From the NCBI RefSeq assembly GCF_900184225.1, contig NZ_FXWZ01000002.1, positions 336,936 through 400,935 of the forward strand: a stretch of DNA of 64,000 bases, given 5' to 3'. The notes beneath the pieces were generated by a model that did no database searches, had not been told where the DNA came from, and was given only the letters and a program-made list of their open reading frames with translations. The stretch comes from Brevibacterium ihuae. GTDB lineage: Bacteria; Actinomycetota; Actinomycetes; Actinomycetales; Brevibacteriaceae. The position numbers and the translations under genes are program-made. Shown one piece after another: positions 54,703 to 63,058 of the stretch (its first letter is position 1; every line of letters begins with the position of its first letter).

Positions 54703-55674
54703 ATGAACACCCCGCGCACGCAGGCGCCCACCGATGCCGAGGTGCTCGACCTCGCCGCAGCGGCCGGGATCGACACCGGCCGGATCCGCTTCCTCGACTC
54801 CGCCGACGACCCGGCGGTCGCCGACTACACCCGGCTCACCGACGTCCGGCTCCGCACCCTGCAGGAGCCGGAGCGCGGGCTGTTCATCGCGGAGAGCTCG
54901 AAGATCATCGATCGCGCGATCGCCGCCGGGCACGTCCCGCGGTCGTTCCTCATGACCCGCAAGTGGTTCGCCGCGCTCACCGGGATCATCGCCGGGACCC
55001 ACGCGCCGGTGTTCATCGGCGAGGACGCCGTCGTCGAGCAGCTCACCGGCTACCACCTCCACCGGGGCGCGCTCGCCGCGATGCACCGCCCGGTGCTCCC
55101 CGCGCTCGCCGAGGTGCTCGCGGATGCCCGGCGGGTCGTCGTGGTCGAGGACATCGTCGACCACACGAACGTGGGTGGTCGTAAACCTCCGCAGCAGCAG
55201 GGAGGGGAGTCAGGGCCGAAGCATCGCTCGCGGATCGCGATCTTCGAGAACATCGTCGATCATACGAATCTTGGAGCCGCGTTTAGATCAGCCGCGGCGA
55301 TCGGCGTGGACGCCGTCCTCGTCACCCCGAGCTGCGCGGACCCGCTGTACCGCCGGTCGATCCGCGTCTCGATGGGTACGGTCTTCCAGGTCCCCTGGGC
55401 GCGCATCGAGTCCTGGCCGGCCGACATCGACCTCATCAAGGAGCACGGCTACGTCGTGGCCGGGATGACGCTGGGGGAGGGCGCGATCACGCTTGACGAG
55501 CTGGTCGCGGAGGACCACCCGCATCTCGCGCTGGTGTTCGGGACAGAAGGCCACGGCCTGACGCGCCAGGCCGACCGCCGGCTCGACCGACGAGTGACGA
55601 TCCCGATGATGCACGGGGTGGACTCGTTGAACGTGGCAGCGTCGGCGGCGGTGGCGTTCTACGCGACGCGGTAG
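54703..55674 (+). CDS. TrmH/SpoU RNA methyltransferase, chimeric with duplicated motif 1
   Basis: A 323-residue SPOUT 2'-O-methyltransferase acting on rRNA or tRNA. The N-terminal substrate-binding domain (residues 1-130) is followed by the SpoU domain with motif 2 LVFGTEGHGL and motif 3 IPMMHGVDSLNVAAS. Motif 1 occurs twice: EDIVDHTNVG at 149-158 and ENIVDHTNLG at 182-191. Only the second continues into AAFRSAAAIG, as an active SpoU needs. The 33 extra residues contain a hydrophilic segment GRKPPQQQGGESGPKH. The 5' part uses host-type CTC/GTC codons; the last third shifts to CTG, GTG and TTG. This looks like a host gene whose 3' end was replaced by an integrating element. Confidence 0.88.
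   Translation: MNTPRTQAPTDAEVLDLAAAAGIDTGRIRFLDSADDPAVADYTRLTDVRLRTLQEPERGLFIAESSKIIDRAIAAGHVPRSFLMTRKWFAALTGIIAGTHAPVFIGEDAVVEQLTGYHLHRGALAAMHRPVLPALAEVLADARRVVVVEDIVDHTNVGGRKPPQQQGGESGPKHRSRIAIFENIVDHTNLGAAFRSAAAIGVDAVLVTPSCADPLYRRSIRVSMGTVFQVPWARIESWPADIDLIKEHGYVVAGMTLGEGAITLDELVAEDHPHLALVFGTEGHGLTRQADRRLDRRVTIPMMHGVDSLNVAASAAVAFYATR
55147..55176 (+). repeat. Imperfect direct repeat, copy 1 (putative integration site, host side)
   Basis: 30 bases encoding EDIVDHTNVG. It matches copy 2 (55246-55275) at 23 of 30 positions, with a ten-base identical core ACATCGTCGA. Differences are mainly third-codon changes, so the two copies are homologous rather than duplicated in place. Confidence 0.6.
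55246..55275 (+). repeat. Imperfect direct repeat, copy 2 (putative integration site, element side)
   Basis: 30 bases encoding ENIVDHTNLG, the functional motif 1 that continues into the SpoU domain. The similarity to copy 1 extends upstream at the protein level (RIAIF against RVVVV). Confidence 0.6.
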
Positions 55675-55703
55675 TCACAGGAAACTTACGTGGCGGTGGC
55701 CGC

Positions 55704-55719
55704 CCCAATGCCCATTGGG
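55704..55719. terminator. Weak hairpin between the SpoU gene and the OLD nuclease gene
   Basis: CCCAATG-CC-CATTGGG, a seven-base stem with a two-base loop, in the 70-base gap between the convergent genes. Confidence 0.3.
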
Positions 55720-55744
55720 CAGGGAATCGGGTCGTTGCGGACGC

Positions 55745-57454
55745 TCACGACCCTTCTAGCTTGGATTCAATTTCGCGAACGAGGGCATCGAGAGGCCCTC
55801 TTCGATCGGCTCGAAGGGCGGCGACGGGATCGCGCTCGACGGCATCGGCAACGAGGGTCTTGAGGTCGTTCTCGATCGCCTTAGTCCAACCTTGACCCGA
55901 GCCTGCGAAGTAGTCTTGCATTCGCAGCTTGAACTTCTTTTGCGGGTGAGTGTGAGCAGGATCCAGGGTCACGTTGAATCGAGCGAGGATGTCCGGTCCC
56001 AGAAATGCTTCGTCGAGCAGATCTTCCACCTCCGAGTCGTTCATGTCGACGACCCTCACCATGGTCGCGTCAAGATGGCTGAAGCCGTGCTCCTTCTCGA
56101 GAGCTTCGAGTGCCTTGCGCCCAGCAGCGTCGGAGTCTAGTAGTACGTGAACGCGGCAGACACTGTCGTAGAAGTGACGGAACTGGTAAGCGACATTGCT
56201 CGCGCCGGTTGTAATCTCTGTCCGGAGTGCGCCGTCAGTCAACGCGGACTGGATTATCGGGCTCTCGCCAGCCAGAAGCGTCTGGATGATCCTTTTGTCA
56301 CTGAGGCCTTCAACTAGCAGGGCGACGCTCGCCGACTGAAGGTTATCCTCGATCCGTACCCCGAGGATGTCCCGGATCTGGCCGAGTGAACCCGCTTGGA
56401 CCGCACGGTTCTGCCTGATGATGACGTTGCCCGCGACATCACCACGACTCACGAGGAGAGGGCTGTGAGTTGTAATGACCACCTGCTGGTCATGGGCAAT
56501 CTCATCCAGAACTGCGCGAAGCTCGTGAACCGCTGAGGGGTGAAGATGGGCCTCAGGCTCTTCGACTGCGAGGATTAGGTCCGACTTATTGTTCGCCTGC
56601 GCCAATGAGTGCGCCAAAGAGATCGCGGCAAGGCTCTGCACCCCGTCACCCTTTGACGCCAGAGGCGTCTTCACTCCGTCGTCGACCATGAAGTCGAACT
56701 CTGTCCAGGCCCACGGATTCACTCCAAAGTAGTCCCGCCCAGACGGCTCGATCTCGACTGACTCCACGTTTGGGAGGAAGCGGCGAAGGGCATCAGTGAC
56801 TGACGTGCCGAGCGGTGATAGGGCATCCTTGCGGCGCTCGAGCACGACCTCCAGCGCCTTTCGGTATTCTTGATCGCTTTCCAGCGCCGCGAGACGAGAA
56901 CCCACCTCGGCGCGCATCAACGAGACCGATTCAAACGCTGGGCGAGACGCAGGGATGTACTGCACGCGAACTTGCTTCGAGATGAACTTCGCAATGGCGA
57001 CCTTCTTCTCGTTGATCTTCTTGCTGCCGGGTCCCTGTTTGATGATTTGCATCTCGCGCCGTCCTCGGTACAGGCGCAGACGAACTTTCAATGTGCCGTT
57101 ATTGGCGCTCTTCGTTCGTTCCTTGAATTCTTCAATCTCGTCGTCGTTGAGCTCGAAGTCGAACTCGAGGACCGTTGCCGAGTTCGGTTTTGCTGACCTG
57201 ACGGAATCGGGGATGTCTGATTCCCACGTGTACGTCTCGAAGTCCCAGTCATCCCGCCGTCCGCGACCGCGCGCGGGATAGGGTGCGCCCTTGCCGATGT
57301 CGGATATTGCACGTAGGCCAACGACGAGACCACGCAGGATGTTCGACTTTCCTTCGTTGTTTGGACCGACGAGAACCGTCATAGTTCGAAGGTCCATGCC
57401 CTCACTCTTGAGGATGGATCGATACCTCTCCAGGCGGAACTGTCGCACTCTCAT
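55745..57454 (-). CDS. OLD-family ATPase-Toprim nuclease
   Basis: A 569-residue overcoming-lysogenisation-defect (OLD/GajA-like) protein. The SMC-type ATPase head has Walker A GPNNEGKSN at 30-38, a signature-like KGDGVQSLAAISLAHSL at 269-285, Walker B LILAVEEPEAHLHP (Glu298/299), and TTHSPLL at 328-334. A Toprim nuclease domain follows with the catalytic Glu382 (VEGLSDKRI) and Asp440/Asp442 (LLDSDAAG). OLD nucleases are antiphage effectors, often paired with a GajB helicase, which is absent here. Its ATG overlaps the hsdR stop (TGATG), so it is the fifth gene of the hsd operon. Confidence 0.9.
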   Translation of the reverse strand: MRVRQFRLERYRSILKSEGMDLRTMTVLVGPNNEGKSNILRGLVVGLRAISDIGKGAPYPARGRGRRDDWDFETYTWESDIPDSVRSAKPNSATVLEFDFELNDDEIEEFKERTKSANNGTLKVRLRLYRGRREMQIIKQGPGSKKINEKKVAIAKFISKQVRVQYIPASRPAFESVSLMRAEVGSRLAALESDQEYRKALEVVLERRKDALSPLGTSVTDALRRFLPNVESVEIEPSGRDYFGVNPWAWTEFDFMVDDGVKTPLASKGDGVQSLAAISLAHSLAQANNKSDLILAVEEPEAHLHPSAVHELRAVLDEIAHDQQVVITTHSPLLVSRGDVAGNVIIRQNRAVQAGSLGQIRDILGVRIEDNLQSASVALLVEGLSDKRIIQTLLAGESPIIQSALTDGALRTEITTGASNVAYQFRHFYDSVCRVHVLLDSDAAGRKALEALEKEHGFSHLDATMVRVVDMNDSEVEDLLDEAFLGPDILARFNVTLDPAHTHPQKKFKLRMQDYFAGSGQGWTKAIENDLKTLVADAVERDPVAALRADRRGPLDALVREIESKLEGS

Positions 57455-60390
57455 CAGTAGTACTCCCGGACGTAGCCGAGGGCTTTCTCGAAGACGTCGT
57501 TGTCGCGGATCTTGAACTGGACGTAGAGCGTCTTCCGCAGAGCTTGGCGGACCTCTTGGTCGCCGCGGATCGTGGACTGCCACCCCTCGAAGCGGACCCC
57601 ACGGACGACCTCGTCGATCCGGTTGACGACGTTCTCGACGATGATCGGGGTCTGATCGCCTTTGAGGGCGTCGAACAGCTCGGTCAGTGCCGCCTTGCCC
57701 TGCTCTTCGCGGGGCACCTCGTCGGCTGCCTTCTCGGCAGCAACGGTGTCGCGGGCGAGTTCGAGAAGCTCGCGGAGGAAGTCGAGGCTGGACTGTTGGA
57801 TGTCGGCGTAGCGCTCGCGTAGGTCGTTGAGGCGCTGGCCGAGTTCGACGAAGACCGGGTTATGCAGGTGCTGGGCGATGCGTGCGGTGATCTGACGCTC
57901 GATCTCTTCGGTGGGGATGTCGGTGCGCCGACCGGTCATGAGGTCTTCGATCGTCTGAGCGTCGAGCACGATCGTCTCGGTGTTCTGCGGGATCTCGACG
58001 GCGACGTGCTCGTTGATCAGGTCGATTGTCTTGGCTCCGAGCGCGTGCCACACGAGTCGGCCCGTGATGTCTGAGGGGCGCACCGATTCGTAGACATCCG
58101 TGAGCCAGCGGTAGTCGTCGCGATGCTCGCCCAGCATGGGGTCAGGACTGAGTGCCTCCCATAGTTGTGACACCACGCTGTAGGCGGCTCCGAAGGCGTC
58201 CTTCGTGACGTCGTCAGCGATCGCGGATTGTGCCTGGACGAGGCCTTCGTACCCGCCGACCGTGCGGTCGACACCGGGGAAGAATGCGAGTGCGGCAGCC
58301 ATCGCCGGCGCGAGCTGAGCCTTCAGTTCTTCGATGTTGGAGACGACCTCTCGGACAGCCTGCTCGTCGAAGGAGAGGGATCGGGCGACGTCGTCGAAGA
58401 TGCCGAGGTAGTCGACGATCAGGCCGTGGGTCTTGTCCGGCGGGTACACGCGATTGGTGCGAGTGATCGCTTGGAGTAGCGTGTGCTCCTTCAGTGGCTT
58501 GTCGAGGTACTGGCAGTAGAGGATCGGAGCGTCGAACCCGGTCAGCAGCTTCGCCGTCACGATGATGATCTTGAGCGGGTCGGTCGGGTCATTGAACCGC
58601 GCGACGACCTGCTCAAGCTCCTCGGCACCTGGGGTCCACTTGGCCCAGTCGGGCGAGTCACCTCGGGTCTTCGACATGACGATGGTCGATGCCTCGGGCC
58701 CGAGGTGCTTGTCGAGCTCATTCTTGTACGCGACGCAGGAGGCTTTGTCGTACGCGACGACCTGCGCCTTGAAACCCTGGGGCTCCACTTTGGATTGGAA
58801 GTGGGCGGCGATGTCGGCGGAGATCTTCGCGATGCGTGAGGGCGTCTTGATGAGCACCTCGATCGAGGCCGCCTTCTTCGAAAGCGTGATCTTGTCGCTC
58901 TCGGACAGATCGCGATCCGTGGCGAGTTCCTCGAACGCCGCGTCGATCGCCTCCTGGTCGATGTGGATTTCTGAGAGTCGTGGTTCGAAGTGCAACGGAA
59001 GGGTCGCACCGTCGCGGATGGAGTCCTGGAATGAGTACCGCGACAGGTAGCCGCCCTCGTCCTCGGGTGCACCGAACCACTTGAACGTGTTGCGGTCGCG
59101 CCGGTTGATCGGCGTGCCCGTCAAGCCGAAGAGGTACGCGTTGGGCAAGGCCTCACGCATCTTCTGCCCGTAGTCACCCTCCTGCGAGCGATGAGCCTCG
59201 TCGACCATCGCGATGATGTTCTGCCGGGCATCGAGGACGCCAGGTGCCTCGCCGAACTTGTGGATCGTGGTGATGATGATCTTCCGCGCGCCCTGGCTGA
59301 GCAGATTCTGGAGTTGCGCTCGCGAGTCCGTCGACACCAAGCCCGGGACGTCCGAGGCGTTGAAGGTGCCCGTGATCTGGGTGTCCAGGTCGATGCGGTC
59401 GACCACGATCAGAATCGTCGGATTCGTGAGCTCCGCCATCGCGCGGAGCTTGAGCGCGGTGAAGACCATCAGCAGCGACTTGCCCGAACCCTGGAAGTGC
59501 CAGATCAGACCCTGCTTGACCTTGCCGAGCAGCACACGATCGACGATCAGGTTGGTCGCCTGGAACTGCTGGAAGCGAGCGATGATCTTGATCTTGCGGT
59601 GCGTTTTATCGGTCGCGTAGAGCGTAAAGAATCGTAGGAAGTCGAGCACCGCACGGGGAGTGAGGACGCCTTCGACTGCTTCTTGGACCGCGACGAGACC
59701 GATCTTCGCGGGAGCATCCTCATCGGTCGGGTCCTCGCGCCAGGGGCCCCACAGCTCGACCGGCATTCCGATGGTGCCGTAGCGGAAGTCCTTGCCCTCG
59801 GTGGCGAAGGAGAACACGTTCGGCACGAAGAATTGCGGGACGCTCTGCTCGTAGTCATCGTGGATCTGCGCGGCCCCATCGATCCAGGTGTACGCCGGAC
59901 GGATCGGCGTCTTCGCCTCGCCGACAACCAGCGGCACTCCGTTGCACCACAGGACCAGGTCGAATCGCTTCTCCAACCGACCCTGCTTGAAAGTCACCTC
60001 GGTCGAGACGATCCACTGGTTCGACGAGTCCTCCTCGAGGTGTTCGAAGTCGATCAGCCGGACCGTAGTGTGCTCGCCATTCGGTCCGAAGGGCATCGAC
60101 TTCTGGCCAGTCAGCCACCCCATGAACTCCTCGTTGGCCACCACTGGATGCGGGCTGTTCCGGGCAGCGATCAGGATCGCACGGAGGTTGTAGATGACTT
60201 CGTCCGCCTTCGCGGGGTCCGCCTCGATCTCCGGATTCAGCCGGACAAGCGCTCCCTCCAGCACACCTTCGAGCATCACCTCGTCGGTACGACGCGGAAG
60301 CTCGTTGCCCGGCAAAAACTGGACGTCGTCGGATTTCACTAGGTCCCGGATGAGGTCGCGCACAGAATTCGCTTCGTTGAACTGGGCCAT
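57454..60390 (-). CDS. hsdR: Type I restriction endonuclease subunit R
   Basis: A 978-residue HsdR that translocates DNA and cuts unmodified DNA. The N-terminal PD-(D/E)xK nuclease has Asp144, Glu158 and Lys160 (FDLVLWCNGVPLVVGEAKTP). The superfamily II motor has QGSGKS at 300-305, DEAH at 397-400, GLTGTPI and QAITRTNR. A C-terminal helical domain binds the methyltransferase. The start overlaps the hsdS stop by one base. Confidence 0.95.
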   Translation of the reverse strand: MAQFNEANSVRDLIRDLVKSDDVQFLPGNELPRRTDEVMLEGVLEGALVRLNPEIEADPAKADEVIYNLRAILIAARNSPHPVVANEEFMGWLTGQKSMPFGPNGEHTTVRLIDFEHLEEDSSNQWIVSTEVTFKQGRLEKRFDLVLWCNGVPLVVGEAKTPIRPAYTWIDGAAQIHDDYEQSVPQFFVPNVFSFATEGKDFRYGTIGMPVELWGPWREDPTDEDAPAKIGLVAVQEAVEGVLTPRAVLDFLRFFTLYATDKTHRKIKIIARFQQFQATNLIVDRVLLGKVKQGLIWHFQGSGKSLLMVFTALKLRAMAELTNPTILIVVDRIDLDTQITGTFNASDVPGLVSTDSRAQLQNLLSQGARKIIITTIHKFGEAPGVLDARQNIIAMVDEAHRSQEGDYGQKMREALPNAYLFGLTGTPINRRDRNTFKWFGAPEDEGGYLSRYSFQDSIRDGATLPLHFEPRLSEIHIDQEAIDAAFEELATDRDLSESDKITLSKKAASIEVLIKTPSRIAKISADIAAHFQSKVEPQGFKAQVVAYDKASCVAYKNELDKHLGPEASTIVMSKTRGDSPDWAKWTPGAEELEQVVARFNDPTDPLKIIIVTAKLLTGFDAPILYCQYLDKPLKEHTLLQAITRTNRVYPPDKTHGLIVDYLGIFDDVARSLSFDEQAVREVVSNIEELKAQLAPAMAAALAFFPGVDRTVGGYEGLVQAQSAIADDVTKDAFGAAYSVVSQLWEALSPDPMLGEHRDDYRWLTDVYESVRPSDITGRLVWHALGAKTIDLINEHVAVEIPQNTETIVLDAQTIEDLMTGRRTDIPTEEIERQITARIAQHLHNPVFVELGQRLNDLRERYADIQQSSLDFLRELLELARDTVAAEKAADEVPREEQGKAALTELFDALKGDQTPIIVENVVNRIDEVVRGVRFEGWQSTIRGDQEVRQALRKTLYVQFKIRDNDVFEKALGYVREYY

Positions 60391-61568
60391 CAGCTGCCTC
60401 CAAGCATCTCTCCGAGAACCACTTTGCCGACGGCGGTGACAGCAGCGACTTCGGCACGAAGGCGTGCGAGACCGTCCCTCAGCGTGCCGAGGGTCTCGAC
60501 AAATGCTCTTCTCTCTTCGGGGAGTTCCGTCCAGGGAATTTCAAGCTCGTTGAGCCAGCGAACGGCGAGGTTGCCCAAGCCGACAGTCCCCGAGGCTGCG
60601 TCACTCATGCGGTGCTGCATCCCCGCCTCGCTCAGGACCCAGAAGAGATAATCCCTGTCGGACATGTCGTTCGCCCGCATAAGGAACTGGAACGCGGACA
60701 CCGCATGCCCGTGCGCCGCTTCGGGCGGGATGTATACGTTCCCGATCCGCTGTCGGTTTCCATTAGTGCGAATCAGGATGAGGCTCGACTCGTCGATTGT
60801 GCTAACACTGGCGGGAAGTCCAGTCACATGGCCGACGCCTTCGAGATCGATCGTTCCGTCAGGCTTCGTGTTAGGGATACCAATGACAGGCACCGATCCT
60901 TCGACGGATTCACCGTGAACATCCGATGCTGGAAACGAAGGCCCGGACCGCGTCGTCGTGAGATCCCCCAGTCGCGCTGTAGTGGGTAGGGCGCTGAGCC
61001 GTGTAGCCGCGACGCGCGCAAGGACACCTTGGACCGATTCGACCTCGTCCGCAAGGGTGCGTTTATGACGCTCGATGGCCCAGAGGAGGTCGGCGATTCG
61101 CTTCTGCTCGTCGAGTGGAGGGATGTCAATTTCAAGCGCCGCGAGCGGTTTCCAGTTGAGGAACTTGTTTACGGAGCCGGTGAGGTTGTCCTTCATGTGA
61201 GCCTGCGCTTGGGGACTCAAAAGCAGCCAAATCAGGTACTCCTGTAGCAGAACGGTCTCATCCACCGAACGCAAAACGAACAGCTTCTCGCCCGTCACAC
61301 CTGAGCGATCTGCCGCGGCCAACTTGTCGATGCCCCGCGAGTGTAGTAGCACGTCTCCGGAACGGAACATTCGCTTGAATGTAGGAGGGAACTCGTCGTC
61401 GTCGGTCGCGCCGTACGAAGCGACCGAAGGCTCGCCAGGATTTATGTTCGGTCCTGCCACATAAGGGAGGACGCCGTCTCGGTCGGCATCGAAGTAGTCG
61501 TTCACGTTACGGACAACGTCGCCGAAGGCGACCCGGTTCCAGTGCGACTTGTCGAGGTTAAGGCTCAC
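60390..61568 (-). CDS. hsdS: Type I specificity subunit S
   Basis: A 392-residue HsdS with two target-recognition domains (about residues 1-145 and 195-350), each followed by a conserved spacer helix: IDIPPLDEQKRIADLLWAIERH in the middle and LEIPWTELPEERRAFVETLG near the C-terminus. It sets the DNA sequence recognised by both methylation and restriction. Many less common codons and lower GC than host genes are typical of exchanged S genes. ATGA overlap with hsdM. Confidence 0.93.
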   Translation of the reverse strand: MSLNLDKSHWNRVAFGDVVRNVNDYFDADRDGVLPYVAGPNINPGEPSVASYGATDDDEFPPTFKRMFRSGDVLLHSRGIDKLAAADRSGVTGEKLFVLRSVDETVLLQEYLIWLLLSPQAQAHMKDNLTGSVNKFLNWKPLAALEIDIPPLDEQKRIADLLWAIERHKRTLADEVESVQGVLARVAATRLSALPTTARLGDLTTTRSGPSFPASDVHGESVEGSVPVIGIPNTKPDGTIDLEGVGHVTGLPASVSTIDESSLILIRTNGNRQRIGNVYIPPEAAHGHAVSAFQFLMRANDMSDRDYLFWVLSEAGMQHRMSDAASGTVGLGNLAVRWLNELEIPWTELPEERRAFVETLGTLRDGLARLRAEVAAVTAVGKVVLGEMLGGS

Positions 61569-63058
61569 GCGGACACCTCCGCTCTCAGCCGCGCGAGGAC
61601 GTCAGTAATCGCCTGGTCCGAAACCTGCGCGGCAGTTCGCCACTGCGCCACTGCATCGCTGACATCGATGTGCTCGCCGACTTCCTTCGCCGAGTCGCCC
61701 GCGACGTACAACGGAATCGCGAGACTGTGGCTCTTCTCTGCGATCTGGTCGAGGGTGGCAACTGCAGCGAACCCGTCCTGTGGCTCGAAGGCGCGATAAG
61801 CGTCCAGGATCCTGTGCTGGTGCGCCTCGCGGAGGAACGACTGCGCCTGCTCGCGGGCGACTTCGTTGACCGCGTTGATGAACAGCACTTTGCCCTTGTG
61901 CTCGGCGGGCTTACTGGCGCGGAGCGTGACGACCACGGCCTCCATGGGGCTGTTGTAGAACAGTCCGGCACCGAGCCCGAGCACGCACTCGATGAGGTCG
62001 GACTTCACCAACGCTTCACGCAGGACTGCCTCTTCGCGGCGGAAGAGCACGCCGTGGGGGAACAGGATGGCTGCTCGTCCGGTCTTGGGGTCGAGACTCG
62101 TGGCGATGTGCTGGAAGAAGGCGTAGTCGGCGCGTCCCTGCGGCGGGATGCCCCAGACGTTACGGCCGTACGGGTCCTTGGCGAACGCGGTGCGGTTCCA
62201 CGCCTTGATGGAGTAGGGCGGGTTGGCCAGCACGACGTCGAACGTCTGCAGACGGCCCTTGCCATCGAGGAACGCCGGTCGGCTGAGGGTGTCGCCGTGG
62301 GCGATGTGGCCGTCTGTGATTCCGTGCAGGAACAGGTTCATCCGCGCGATGGCGGATGTCCCGTAGTTGAGTTCCTGGCCGTAGAGGCGCAGGTTGCGCC
62401 ACTCCTTGCCCTGCCGCCTCAGCTCGGCGGCGGTGGAGATGAGCATGCCGCCTGTGCCGCAGGTGGGGTCATACACCGACTCACCCGGCCGGGGCTCCAG
62501 CATCATCGTCATCAGGTGCACGAGGGTGCGATTGGTGTAGAACTCCTGCGCCGTGTGACCGGAGTCGTCGGCGAATTTCTTGATCAGGTACTCGTACCCG
62601 TTGCCGAGCTCGTCCTCGGGCAGGTTGGCGATCGAGAGTGTCTTGGTGGAGAAGTGCTCGATCAGGTCGGCCAGGGTCGAGTCCGGGAGCAGGTCCTTGT
62701 TGCCCCAGTCACCGTCGCCGAAGACTCCCGGAAGTGTGTCGGGGTTGGCGGTCTCGATGGAGCGCATGGCGTGCAAGAGTGCCGCACCGATGTTCTCAGT
62801 GACACCGCGGATGTCGTCCCAGTGGCAGCCGTGTGGGATGGCGAAGCGGTGATTCTCGGGGAGGTCGGCGAGCTCCTCGTCGTCGTACACCTCCATCGCG
62901 GCGGCGTGCTCTTCGTCGTAGACGTCGGAGATCCGCTTCAGGAAGACCAGCGGGAAGATGTACTGCTTGTAGTCGCCGGCGTCGATCAGGCCACGGAGAA
63001 CGATCGCCGCGCCCCACAGGTAGTTCTCCAGCTCGCGCTGCGTGATCCTGGTGCTCAT
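61565..63058 (-). CDS. hsdM: Type I methyltransferase subunit M, second paralogue
   Basis: A 497-residue N6-adenine methyltransferase subunit. The N-terminal HsdM_N helical domain (residues ~8-150) is followed by FYTNRTLVHLM, motif I DPTCGTGG at 197-204 and motif IV NPPY at 279-282. It is paralogous to the upstream M gene but clearly distinct. The ATG overlaps that gene's stop and its own stop overlaps hsdS, so both M subunits are made from one message. Confidence 0.94.
   Translation of the reverse strand: MSTRITQRELENYLWGAAIVLRGLIDAGDYKQYIFPLVFLKRISDVYDEEHAAAMEVYDDEELADLPENHRFAIPHGCHWDDIRGVTENIGAALLHAMRSIETANPDTLPGVFGDGDWGNKDLLPDSTLADLIEHFSTKTLSIANLPEDELGNGYEYLIKKFADDSGHTAQEFYTNRTLVHLMTMMLEPRPGESVYDPTCGTGGMLISTAAELRRQGKEWRNLRLYGQELNYGTSAIARMNLFLHGITDGHIAHGDTLSRPAFLDGKGRLQTFDVVLANPPYSIKAWNRTAFAKDPYGRNVWGIPPQGRADYAFFQHIATSLDPKTGRAAILFPHGVLFRREEAVLREALVKSDLIECVLGLGAGLFYNSPMEAVVVTLRASKPAEHKGKVLFINAVNEVAREQAQSFLREAHQHRILDAYRAFEPQDGFAAVATLDQIAEKSHSLAIPLYVAGDSAKEVGEHIDVSDAVAQWRTAAQVSDQAITDVLARLRAEVSA

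Noticed and set aside
55745..57454. Complete Gabija system
   Set aside because: The OLD protein resembles GajA, but no UvrD-like GajB helicase is adjacent; the upstream neighbour is hsdR.
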